Shown: piece after piece, positions 1 to 7,625 of the stretch
Numbering within the stretch: position 1 is the first letter of the stretch
Layout: every line of letters starts with the position of its first letter
Assembly: GCA_016212925.1 (NCBI GenBank)
Contig: JACRDF010000040.1
Location: forward strand, 62,001-126,000
DNA length: 64,000 nt
From: Desulfomonile tiedjei
GTDB taxonomy: Bacteria; Desulfobacterota; Desulfomonilia; Desulfomonilales; Desulfomonilaceae
Reading direction: 5' to 3'
Notes under the pieces: generated by a model
Told to the model about the DNA's origin: nothing
What the model saw: only the letters and a program-made list of their open reading frames with translations
The model's database searches: none
Made by a program: the position numbers and the translations under genes

Positions 1-317
1 ATAGCTATCCCACAAATCGTTCCCCTGGAGGGGGGTTATCCTGAGTAGCCACGGATGAAACCCGTCGTACGCGGAACCCATGATTAGCTTCATACGGCAC
101 TGAAGGGCCCGACCCCTCCAGAGTCGGTACCGTGATTGGCGGGGGCTCTTTCCCTGGTTTCACCAAGGGCTACTCACGGCATTCGCCTTCGGGGAATTTT
201 GGATCCATGCGCGGTTTGCCGGAAGCAGGGTCTGATCGACCAGCGCGTGTCACTGCCTGTTCATCTAGCCACTGCCATTCGTTTCCGACAGAACTTTCGA
301 GAATGGCTACAGCTTTT
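1..317. repeat. Intergenic family D repeat tract (no gene seen)
   Basis: No convincing gene lies before the hydrolase that ends at 318. The first ~180 bases hold short GC-rich inverted units of the CCCTGGAGGGG / GACCCCTCCAGAG and 'tagccac..ggatgaaacccgt' type. The same kind of unit recurs around 28.1-28.45 kb and 53.4-54.0 kb. Open frames here in several phases are a by-product of GC-rich repeat sequence. Confidence 0.5.
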
Positions 318-1187
318 CTAACCGCGTTTTCGAGCCGGCCTGGGAGGGATGTGGAGGGTTCGTTCCAGGAAGCACACCAGTCGTTCGAACGATTCGAGTA
401 TGACCGGTTTCATGAAGCGGTTTTCGGTTCTCAAATCGTAGAACACATTGAACATATGTTTCTGGTGGGGGTAGATGTTTACTTCGTGAGGCCGCATGTT
501 GGTCTGTAACTCAAACGCGAGTTTTCTCGCGTACTTGACATCGTAAACATCGTCGTCCTCGCCATGGAATATCTGCACAGGCGGCAGTCGTAGAGGTTCG
601 TAAGGCATAACCCAGGGTGAGCCGCCATAATTCCAGATAACAGCTTTGATTCGAGGATCTTGGCAGGCATATGTGAGGGCCGCATTCGCGGGCTGGGAAT
701 GCCCGGAGAGCGCTATTCTGTGCGGATCCACCAGCGGCCAGCAAACCAGGTAATCCACAACGGCCTTGATGGAATTCAAGTACCATTTCGTGGTGACCGC
801 CAGCCGTGCTGCCACCACCCCCTGATTTAGGCTGCCGACAACCCAACCGCCTCCTCTGTCCCAATCGTACGGCCCAGGGGCTAATTCCTCCGGGAAATTC
901 GACGGATCGATAAGCACAACAGCAAAATAGCGATTCGCGAGATTCTGGCAGTGGTCATGATACTGGGCAATCTTGGTAGAACCGACTCCCACGCCTACAA
1001 TCACCGCAGGTAGCGGATGCCTGGTTCCCTGTTGCGGCAGGAAGCAGTATGCGGGCAAGGTCCCGCCGTCGCGGAGCGGAATTTGAGTCTTGAAGCCTTG
1101 GGCGATGGTTTCGGAAGGGCAAAAGCAGAGGGCCAGAGCCGAAAGAAACCAACAGACCATACCTCTAAGCAAGAAAAGACGCAACAA
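318..1187 (-). CDS. Secreted alpha/beta hydrolase (dienelactone-hydrolase-like)
   Basis: A 289-residue protein with an N-terminal signal peptide: a hydrophobic stretch at residues ~3-24, then an A-Q junction near residue 30. The rest reads as a one-domain alpha/beta hydrolase. The nucleophile elbow is GHSQPANAAL (about residue 163), an acid follows in GEDDDVYD, and the histidine is in HQKHMFN, so all three triad positions are visible. The elbow has GHSQP instead of GxSxG, seen in some dienelactone-hydrolase-like and lipase-like members. The substrate cannot be read from sequence. The next gene upstream on the same strand is the PIG-L deacetylase starting at 2100; the 73-bp gap is AT-rich and could carry a promoter. 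Confidence 0.75.
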   Translation of the reverse strand: MLRLFLLRGMVCWFLSALALCFCPSETIAQGFKTQIPLRDGGTLPAYCFLPQQGTRHPLPAVIVGVGVGSTKIAQYHDHCQNLANRYFAVVLIDPSNFPEELAPGPYDWDRGGGWVVGSLNQGVVAARLAVTTKWYLNSIKAVVDYLVCWPLVDPHRIALSGHSQPANAALTYACQDPRIKAVIWNYGGSPWVMPYEPLRLPPVQIFHGEDDDVYDVKYARKLAFELQTNMRPHEVNIYPHQKHMFNVFYDLRTENRFMKPVILESFERLVCFLERTLHIPPRPARKRG

Positions 1188-1260
1188 GCGACTCCTCTAA
1201 AAAAAAATGCAACAGTAGCGAAAATTATCATTAACGAGGAATAAAGTCAATAAAAGAGAG

Positions 1261-2100
1261 CTAGTTCGCTGCTCTGGAGCGGGGAAGAGAGGGAAGATGG
1301 CTTCCCGAATTTGCAGTCAAGGGCCTTTGTTGAACGTGTGCAACCTCAGTGCTGAACCGAGCGAAGTTTGTCTTCATAAAGGAGTTGATCAGCCGCTCGT
1401 AGCTGAGGCGCCCGGCATGCGGGGGCACGGTATGGTCCCTATCCATTGGGCAAACGCGGTAGGGCTCTCCCAGACTGGTCATGCGTGATCTCGGGGTAGC
1501 GAGGCGGGCCGGAAACATGAACATCCACTGGCTGGAATACGTGCGAATAATCCTGTGCTTGCAGGTCACTGCATCGTCGCTCAGCCGGCTGTATTGTGTT
1601 GGAGGATCATCCGAGGGAAACCTGTTGACTCGCCAGCGACAGTGATAAAGATGCCCCGCGCCGTTGTACAACGGGAACTCGATGATTTGTGCATTAATTC
1701 CGGCCCTGAAAGAGGCTTCGTATGCGAGGAAATTTACGCAGTCATGATCCGGGTGACCGCCTTCAAAAGCGTTGGCGACTACAATGGAAGGTTGGATTTG
1801 ACGCATCAGGTCGGCCACTCGATCAGCCGCGGGATCGAGATTTGCGAGCAACCCTAAATCCGGGAACTTGAGCAGGTGGACGCGGGATTCGTCGAGTCCA
1901 AGCAAAATTATGGCCTTGGAAAGCTCCCTTTCGCGGCGCTTTCCCAAACCGAAGTAGTCTCCTGACGTGAGCCACGCGGCCGTCAAGTCCGCGCCCTTGT
2001 CGAGCAGTAGTTTCATGGTTCCGGCAACGAACACGTCATCGTCCGGATGCGCGAACAGGCAAAGGAATTTTTCTCGATCGCTGAAAGTCATAGACACCAT
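1261..2100 (-). CDS. PIG-L/LmbE-family deacetylase
   Basis: A 279-residue cytosolic protein with the PIG-L (LmbE) zinc-dependent N-acetylglucosamine deacetylase signatures. AHPDDDVF near residue 17 is the catalytic/zinc motif, and HPDHDCVNFLAYEA near residue 115 holds the second zinc histidine. Family members remove acetyl groups from N-acetylglucosaminyl conjugates (lipid-linked sugars, mycothiol and bacillithiol precursors, antibiotics); the substrate here is unknown. The ATG at 2100 is preferred; a second in-frame ATG lies three codons on. It is co-directional with the secreted hydrolase downstream and the zinc-ribbon gene upstream. The C-terminal ~60 residues are low in recognisable motifs. 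Confidence 0.8.
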   Translation of the reverse strand: MVSMTFSDREKFLCLFAHPDDDVFVAGTMKLLLDKGADLTAAWLTSGDYFGLGKRRERELSKAIILLGLDESRVHLLKFPDLGLLANLDPAADRVADLMRQIQPSIVVANAFEGGHPDHDCVNFLAYEASFRAGINAQIIEFPLYNGAGHLYHCRWRVNRFPSDDPPTQYSRLSDDAVTCKHRIIRTYSSQWMFMFPARLATPRSRMTSLGEPYRVCPMDRDHTVPPHAGRLSYERLINSFMKTNFARFSTEVAHVQQRPLTANSGSHLPSLPRSRAAN

Positions 2101-2195
2101 GGGTTCGACAGAAGTCCACAGCTACCGAGTGTTTCTCAGGACAACTTTTGTCGAGGTGATTTCTTTAGTCAAGTTCCGAGCCGCGCCTGGACCCC

Positions 2196-2510
2196 TCAAT
2201 GTATCAAGTGGGCGCGACCGTTTTCCGGGGTGGCTTCAGGACGCACGCGGGAGTAAATATCTTTCATAAAAGCTTCTTTGCATTCAAGGCACATTATGAA
2301 AGTGTCATCTTCGTAAACTTGGCGGTTAAGTTCGGCCTCGCTGCAGGCATCGATCTCTTCAATCAGTTGCTCCAAACCAGGCTCACCCGTGTTGTTTCCC
2401 GCGTCGGGAATTGCCCCGTCGTAAAGAGAACGAATCCGAACAACCACTTGATATTTAAGGCTGCCTTCCTTCATCGGGCTTCCACATAGATGGCAACGAA
2501 GCTGGCTCAT
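2196..2510 (-). CDS. Small zinc-ribbon-like conserved hypothetical protein
   Basis: A 104-residue protein with two CxxC knuckles, CHLCGSP near residue 6 and CLECKEA near residue 76, separated by an acidic middle. This suggests one structural zinc site built from both ends. No membrane segment or signal peptide. It is transcribed divergently from hemB, and its start codon abuts the hemB -35 box, so the two may share a control region. Not assigned to a named family. Confidence 0.6.
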   Translation of the reverse strand: MSQLRCHLCGSPMKEGSLKYQVVVRIRSLYDGAIPDAGNNTGEPGLEQLIEEIDACSEAELNRQVYEDDTFIMCLECKEAFMKDIYSRVRPEATPENGRAHLIH

Positions 2511-2514
2511 GAGA

Positions 2515-2543
2515 TTGACAGAACCTCCGGTTGCGATTATAAA
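2515..2543 (+). promoter_or_regulatory. Sigma70-type promoter for hemB
   Basis: TTGACA at 2515-2520 and TATAAA at 2538-2543 are separated by exactly 17 bases, a near-consensus housekeeping promoter. Initiation would fall ~35 bases before the hemB ATG at 2585, which has GGAG six bases upstream. Confidence 0.7.
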
Positions 2544-2584
2544 AAAATTGGACCGCCTACGCCAGTAAAATCATTGGAGACAAC

Positions 2585-3580
2585 ATGCAGTTCCCGGAAT
2601 ACAGGGCCAGACGGCTCAGACGGACGGAGACGCTGCGAAGTATGGTGCGGGAAGTTCGCCTGAATACTGAGGACTTCATCTTACCGTTCTTCGTGCGACA
2701 TGGCAAAGATGTAAGGAACCCGATCGCAAGCATGCCCGGACAGTATCAGATCTCTCCGGACGTCCTTGTCCGGGAGCTGAAGGAGCCTGTGGACAGGGGC
2801 ATCCCCGCCATCCTGCTGTTTGGCATTCCGCAAAAGAAGGATGCCGTGGGCTCGGAAGGCTATGCGAAAAACGGCATAGTCCAGCAGGCGATCCGCGAGG
2901 TCAAGAACGCCTTTCCGGACCTTGTTGTAATTACCGACGTATGCTTGTGCGAGTACACAGACCACGGGCACTGCGGCGTGATCAGGGATAATGACGTTGA
3001 CAATGACCTAACGCTGGAACTACTTGCCAAGATGTCCGTGTCTCACGCCAGCGCGGGGGCTGACATGGTCGGACCCAGCGATATGATGGACGGCCGCGTG
3101 TCCGCCATCAGGGAAGCACTTGACGAAGGCGGATTTGATTGGCTTCCTATAATGTCGTACGCCGCGAAGTATGCATCCGCGTTCTATGGGCCTTTCCGGG
3201 ATGCGGCCGAGTCACCGCCCAAATTCGGGGATCGGCGCTCCTACCAGATGGATCCGGCCAACTCTGATGAGGCCCTCCGTGAGGTCGCTATGGACGTGGA
3301 CGAAGGCGCCGACCTCATCATGGTCAAACCGGCCTTGCCCTACCTCGATGTTATCTGGCGAGTCCGCAACACGTTTGACCTTCCGTTGGTGGCGTATAAC
3401 GTGAGCGGCGAATTCGCGATGATCAAGGCCGCTGCCCAGAACGGCTGGTTAGACGGCGACAGGTGCATGATGGAGGCGCTAACCGCCATCAAAAGGGCCG
3501 GAGCGGACCTGATAATCACGTACCACGCGCTGGAAGCTGTGCGCATACTTCAAAAGGATTCCCGCCCGAGGAAAAAGTGA
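2585..3580 (+). CDS. hemB: Delta-aminolevulinic acid dehydratase (porphobilinogen synthase)
   Basis: Condenses two 5-aminolevulinate molecules to porphobilinogen, the common step of all tetrapyrrole synthesis. The 331-residue length is normal. Diagnostic motifs are [10 protein letters not shown] near the N-terminus, the cysteine-rich metal site [14 protein letters not shown] (near 121-134, the zinc-type signature), YAAKYAS with the first active-site lysine, and [10 protein letters not shown] with the Schiff-base lysine near residue 247. The last bases overlap the GTG start of ahbD, so the two are translationally coupled. A near-consensus promoter lies just upstream. Confidence 0.97.
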   Translation: MQFPEYRARRLRRTETLRSMVREVRLNTEDFILPFFVRHGKDVRNPIASMPGQYQISPDVLVRELKEPVDRGIPAILLFGIPQKKDAVGSEGYAKNGIVQQAIREVKNAFPDLVVITDVCLCEYTDHGHCGVIRDNDVDNDLTLELLAKMSVSHASAGADMVGPSDMMDGRVSAIREALDEGGFDWLPIMSYAAKYASAFYGPFRDAAESPPKFGDRRSYQMDPANSDEALREVAMDVDEGADLIMVKPALPYLDVIWRVRNTFDLPLVAYNVSGEFAMIKAAAQNGWLDGDRCMMEALTAIKRAGADLIITYHALEAVRILQKDSRPRKK

Positions 3581-4635
3581 ATCGGTTCGATCTGCGATTA
3601 GTGGCCTGGGAGATGACCCGGGCCTGTAATTTGGCGTGTGTACACTGCCGGGCAGGGGCTTGCCCGGACAGGAGCCCGGAAGAACTGACCTCTGAAGAAG
3701 GTCGCTCCCTCATAGATGGGATAAGCAGGGTAGGGAAGCCCATTCTTATTATGACAGGTGGAGAGCCCCTCATTCGTCCGGATTTCTTCGATCTGGCCCG
3801 ATATGCCATGTCTGCCGGCTTGCGTGCGGTGCTTGCCACCAATGGCGTGCTGGTAACCCCTGAGGTTGCCCGCGAGGTCGCTGCTGTAGGCATTCCGCGG
3901 GTAAGTATCAGTCTCGATGGTCCCACCGCCGAGGAACACGACGCTTTCCGAATGATTCCCGGAGCGTTTGAGGCGTCCCTGGCCGGAATTGCCAACCTCA
4001 GGTCCGCCGGGGTGTCCGTGCAGATCAATACCACTCTGACCCGCCGCAATAGGCAACACTTGGGCCGGATCATGGCTCTAGCCGAGAAAATCGGGGCCGC
4101 GGCTTTTCATGTCTTCTTGCTGGTTCCGACCGGGCGAGCGCGAGACCTGGTAGGTGAAGAGATGGGGCCTGAGGAGTACGAGGAGACCTTGCTGGAGTTT
4201 TACAGCCTGGCCCGAAAAACCAAGTTGGAGACCAAAGCGACTTGCGCGCCCCAGTATTACCGAATTCTCAGGCAGCAGGCCAAAGCCGAGGGCGCCGAGG
4301 TCAACGAACAGACCTTCGGGCTCAACGCACGGACAAGAGGGTGTCTGGGAGGCCTCTCCTTTGTGTTTGTTTCGCACAAAGGCGAGTTGCAGCCTTGCGG
4401 ATACTTTGACGTGCAAGCGGGTAGCGTTCGAGAGAAGCCCTTTGCAGACCTCTGGGAAAACGCCCCTTTGTTCAAGGACCTCAGGACGTTCTCCATGCTC
4501 GAAGGAAAATGCGGAAAGTGCGACTATCTTCGCTTTTGCGGCGGGTGCAGAGCCAGGGCCTACGAAGCCACGGGCCGGTACATGTCCGAGGAGCCGTATT
4601 GCGCATATCAACCACCCGCGATGACAAGAGGATAA
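3577..4635 (+). CDS. ahbD: AhbD-type radical SAM heme synthase (Fe-coproporphyrin III oxidative decarboxylase)
   Basis: In the siroheme-dependent heme pathway, AhbD decarboxylates two propionates of Fe-coproporphyrin III to give heme b. The N-terminus reads [19 protein letters not shown], the CxxxCxxC radical-SAM cluster; [12 protein letters not shown] is the SAM-binding GGEP motif. A C-terminal SPASM-like region ([18 protein letters not shown]) would hold the auxiliary cluster. I chose the GTG at 3577, which overlaps the hemB stop and follows GAGG; this gives 352 residues and removes a long overlap required by an upstream in-frame start at 3463. NirJ/AhbC-like relatives share the fold, but the WE-x-TR start and the AYEATG..MSEEP ending favour AhbD. 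Coupling to hemB supports a heme role. Confidence 0.85.
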   Translation: MNRFDLRLVAWEMTRACNLACVHCRAGACPDRSPEELTSEEGRSLIDGISRVGKPILIMTGGEPLIRPDFFDLARYAMSAGLRAVLATNGVLVTPEVAREVAAVGIPRVSISLDGPTAEEHDAFRMIPGAFEASLAGIANLRSAGVSVQINTTLTRRNRQHLGRIMALAEKIGAAAFHVFLLVPTGRARDLVGEEMGPEEYEETLLEFYSLARKTKLETKATCAPQYYRILRQQAKAEGAEVNEQTFGLNARTRGCLGGLSFVFVSHKGELQPCGYFDVQAGSVREKPFADLWENAPLFKDLRTFSMLEGKCGKCDYLRFCGGCRARAYEATGRYMSEEPYCAYQPPAMTRG

Positions 4636-4695
4636 CATCGTTTTTCTAACCAATGTGACAAACCATAGACTGCCAATTCAGGTTCGGAGGTATTG

Positions 4696-5325
4696 ATGAT
4701 CATTGAGCAAATACAGATCGGCGGATTCGACATATTTTGCTACGTTCTCGGCGATGCGGAGACCGGTGAAGGAATTGTTGTGGATCCGGGCGGTGCGGCT
4801 GACTTGATTGTTCCTAGAGCTGAAAAGCGTGGCGTGTCTAAGATAAAGCTGATCGTAAATACTCACAACCACGTGGACCACATAGCGGGAAACAATGGCA
4901 TGCAATTAGCCACCAGTGCGCCGATTGCGATCCATGAAGCGGACGCTCCGGGGCTGGCCAATCCGAACCGGGCAATGCTGGCGATGTTCGGGGCCGAGGC
5001 TTCTCCTGCTGCGGGCGTGCTCCTCAAAGATGGAGATACGATTACCTTTGGAAAACAGTCCGTAAAGGTCATTCATACTCCGGGCCACACTCCCGGCGGA
5101 ATCTGCCTTTACTTCCCCGGCTATGTTATCACCGGCGACACACTCTTCGTGCAAGGGGTAGGCCGGACGGATTTACCGGGAGGGTCATTCCAGGTCTTGC
5201 AGGCCTCCATCCGGGACAAGCTCTTCACCTTGCCCGAAGACACCGTGGTGCTGCCGGGCCACAATTATGGCGCTACACCAACTTCCACCATAGGCCGAGA
5301 AAAGGCCGGCAACATGTTTGTGTAA
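4696..5325 (+). CDS. Metallo-beta-lactamase-fold hydrolase (glyoxalase II-like)
   Basis: A 209-residue MBL-fold protein with a full set of metal ligands: NTHNHVDHIAGN (HxHxDH, near residue 56), HTPGHTPGG (third histidine), GDTLF (bridging aspartate) and LPGHNYG (last histidine). Compact members of this type act on thioesters such as S-lactoylglutathione or related small substrates; the natural substrate is not evident. ATG 4696 follows GGAGG at a five-base spacing and is preferred over the TTG three bases earlier. The 60-bp gap after ahbD shows no terminator, so read-through from the hemB promoter is possible. Confidence 0.8.
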   Translation: MIIEQIQIGGFDIFCYVLGDAETGEGIVVDPGGAADLIVPRAEKRGVSKIKLIVNTHNHVDHIAGNNGMQLATSAPIAIHEADAPGLANPNRAMLAMFGAEASPAAGVLLKDGDTITFGKQSVKVIHTPGHTPGGICLYFPGYVITGDTLFVQGVGRTDLPGGSFQVLQASIRDKLFTLPEDTVVLPGHNYGATPTSTIGREKAGNMFV

Positions 5326-5408
5326 ATGAGTGTTTCCTCAACTCCGCAGATTTTGCCGATGCTTTGAAGATATGGTTCCCAGGCTTTGCTTCAGAGGGCG
5401 GCCCAGTA

Positions 5409-5506
5409 TTGTCATTGCGAGGAGTGCAACGACGAAGCAATCTCATTTTCGGTGGGACGGGCATCTTGCCCGTCATTCAACAGACAGGCGAGACGCCTGT
5501 CCCACC
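5409..5506. repeat. Intergenic repeat, family A half-unit plus family B unit
   Basis: Starts with the family A half-site (TTGTCATTGCGAGGAG, then CGAAGCAATC), followed at 5451-5506 by a complete family B unit. The B unit runs from GGTGGGACGGGC to GCCTGTCCCACC and folds into two small hairpins. It lies between convergent MBL and murJ genes, where such elements can act as a bidirectional transcription block. Confidence 0.7.
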
Positions 5507-5525
5507 AGGGGAGCATGTAAAGCAA

Positions 5526-7139
5526 TTACTTGCCTTTCAGAAGTGAGAACATAGCCTTCAGTTCCCTCCCTCCGAGCAAGTACGAAGCGGCCCCGTAAAT
5601 GACCAGCCCGCCAATGATGCAGCCTGCGAGTACGGGACCGTTTACGAAGTTGAGGCCTTGCTCCCATGTTCCGAAGCTCCTGGAGTAGAACAGGAACCCG
5701 CCCATCAAGAGTGATGCCACCGAAGTTCGTGCCAGGGAATCCAAAAGGTCGGCTGAGGGAAAACCGCCGAGGCGTTTTGCCAGAATAGCGAACAGTAACA
5801 AGAGGTTGAAGGCCGCTGCGAGCGACGTTGCAAGGGCCAACCCGCCCTGCGCCATCGGTCCCATGAGGAGCACTCCCGCGACCACATTAACTATCACTGC
5901 GCCAATCGACACCCACAGAGGTGTCCTGGTGTCCTTCAGTGAGAAAAAGGCCTGCGTAACGACCCTTAATCCGGAAAATGCCCACAAACCGACTGTGTAC
6001 CACAACAGGGCATAGGCCGTTTCCCGCGTGTCAACGACCGTAAACAACCCCCTCTGGAAAAGCACCGCGACGATCGGTTCCCGAAGCAGAATCAAACCGA
6101 TTGATGCAGGAATAATAAAGAACCCTATCAGTCTGAGAGAAAAGGTAACAGAATGCCTGAGAGCCGGAAGATCGCCGTTGCTCGCTTGCCGGCTCATCGA
6201 AGGCAACACAGCGGTCCCCAGCGCAATGGCGAAAACACCCAGCGGAAGCTCCACGATTCTATCCGCGTACCACAACCATGAGACACTTCCCTGGGCCAAC
6301 AAGGAAGCCAGCACGGTACCCACAAGGACGTTTATCTGAGAAACCCCTCCACTAAAAGCTGCCGGCACGAATAAGCGGCCGATCCTTTTGAGCGTAGGGT
6401 CCTTGAAATGGAAATCAGGGCGAATCCGGACCCCAGTCGCATTCATGAAGGGGACCTGGAGCAAAAGTTGAAGTATCCCCCCTGCAATCACCCCCCAAGC
6501 CAGGGCCATATAGGGCTCGACATTGAAAAACCTGCAGAAGAAGGCTACACTGAAAATCATTGAGATGTTCAATACAACCGGAGCCGCAGCCGGTGCGGCA
6601 AAGTGGCGAAGGGAATTCAGTACCCCCGAGGCCAAAGCCACAAGAGAAATAAGGAAAATGTAGGGAAACATTATCCTGGTCAGGTCAACCGTCAGGTTGA
6701 ACTTGACAGGATTCTCGAAGAACCCCGGAGCCGTGACCCTGACAAGCCACGGGCTGAAGATGATGCAGATCACCGTAACAATGGCCAGGACGATCGCAGC
6801 GAAGCTAATGGTGATTCTGGCCAGGCGTGCAGCCTCGGTAATACCCTTTCTTTGGAGGGTGTCAACAAAGGTCGGGATGAAGGCCGCGGACAAAGCCCCT
6901 TCAGCGAAAAGCCGCCGCAACAGGTTCGGGATACGGAAGGCTACAAAAAACGCGTCCGCTCCCAGACCTGCGCCGAGGAACAGAGCGATCACCATGTCCC
7001 GCACAAAGCCGAGCACTCTGCTCAGGGTAGTCCAGAAGCCGACTACCCCTGCGGCCTGCGTGATGGCCTTATGCTCGGAGACCGGTTGGTGGTCGGTCGT
7101 CGATGAAAGAGATTGACTTTCTATCCGTTCTTCTGCCAT
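5526..7139 (-). CDS. murJ: Lipid II flippase MurJ (MviN family)
   Basis: Moves lipid II across the inner membrane for peptidoglycan synthesis. The protein is polytopic with about 14 predicted hydrophobic helices. Family signatures are GFWTTLSRVLGFVRDMVIA at the N-terminus, ADAFFVAFRIPNLLRRLFAE and GALSAAFIPTF, which carry the conserved arginines of the MurJ cavity. I chose ATG 7139 (537 residues, M-A-E-E start) over a GTG ten codons upstream that adds an atypical basic leader. It is transcribed divergently from rpsT, a frequent pairing in proteobacteria. Confidence 0.95.
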   Translation of the reverse strand: MAEERIESQSLSSTTDHQPVSEHKAITQAAGVVGFWTTLSRVLGFVRDMVIALFLGAGLGADAFFVAFRIPNLLRRLFAEGALSAAFIPTFVDTLQRKGITEAARLARITISFAAIVLAIVTVICIIFSPWLVRVTAPGFFENPVKFNLTVDLTRIMFPYIFLISLVALASGVLNSLRHFAAPAAAPVVLNISMIFSVAFFCRFFNVEPYMALAWGVIAGGILQLLLQVPFMNATGVRIRPDFHFKDPTLKRIGRLFVPAAFSGGVSQINVLVGTVLASLLAQGSVSWLWYADRIVELPLGVFAIALGTAVLPSMSRQASNGDLPALRHSVTFSLRLIGFFIIPASIGLILLREPIVAVLFQRGLFTVVDTRETAYALLWYTVGLWAFSGLRVVTQAFFSLKDTRTPLWVSIGAVIVNVVAGVLLMGPMAQGGLALATSLAAAFNLLLLFAILAKRLGGFPSADLLDSLARTSVASLLMGGFLFYSRSFGTWEQGLNFVNGPVLAGCIIGGLVIYGAASYLLGGRELKAMFSLLKGK

Positions 7140-7265
7140 ATAATAGAGTTTCCATCTGGGACGCGTCACAGGGTCATGGGGCCCCGACCGCGATCCTCGA
7201 AGTTGACATGAACAACCGCTTGAAAAAAGTAATTATAACTAGACCTATCGCTTAAGGAGCTATTA

Positions 7266-7523
7266 ATGGCCAACCACCCCTCGGCACTCAAGAGGATGCA
7301 GCAAAACGAAAAGAAACGCATCCGAAACATGTCCTACAAATCCAAGGTGAAGACCGCAGTGAAAAGGTTCCTCCTGGCAAAGGAGGAGAATGCAGCCGAC
7401 GCCCAAGCTCTCCTTGTTCGAGCCGAATCTCTGCTTCATAAGGGAGTGTCCAAAGGTATTTTTCACAGGAATACCGCTTCCCGTGCGATTTCTCGGCTGG
7501 CCAAGAAGCTCACCGCGGCTTGA
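7266..7523 (+). CDS. rpsT: 30S ribosomal protein S20
   Basis: Binds 16S rRNA during small-subunit assembly. The 85-residue length, the MANHPSALKR start and the basic RNA-binding helices (KRIRNMSYKSKVKTAVKRF) are diagnostic. A strong AAGGAG precedes the ATG at five to six bases. It is a monocistronic gene between the divergent murJ and the convergent CHAT-like gene. Confidence 0.97.
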   Translation: MANHPSALKRMQQNEKKRIRNMSYKSKVKTAVKRFLLAKEENAADAQALLVRAESLLHKGVSKGIFHRNTASRAISRLAKKLTAA

Positions 7524-7625
7524 ACGGGGGCCCGGCTTCCCATATGACGACGAAAGGGTCTACCTCACAGGGTCGGCCCCTAATGTCTCCGGCTTCCGTG
7601 AGCTTCCTTTCTTTATTGATGGCCA

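Noticed and set aside
3463-3576. Upstream extension of ahbD from an ATG inside hemB
   Set aside because: It would overlap hemB by 118 bases and adds a leader unlike AhbD. The GTG at 3577 overlaps the hemB stop and has a ribosome site.
7203-7239. Promoter for rpsT (TTGACA at 7203, TATAAC at 7234)
   Set aside because: The spacer is 25 bases, too long for sigma70. No better pair was found, so no promoter is called.
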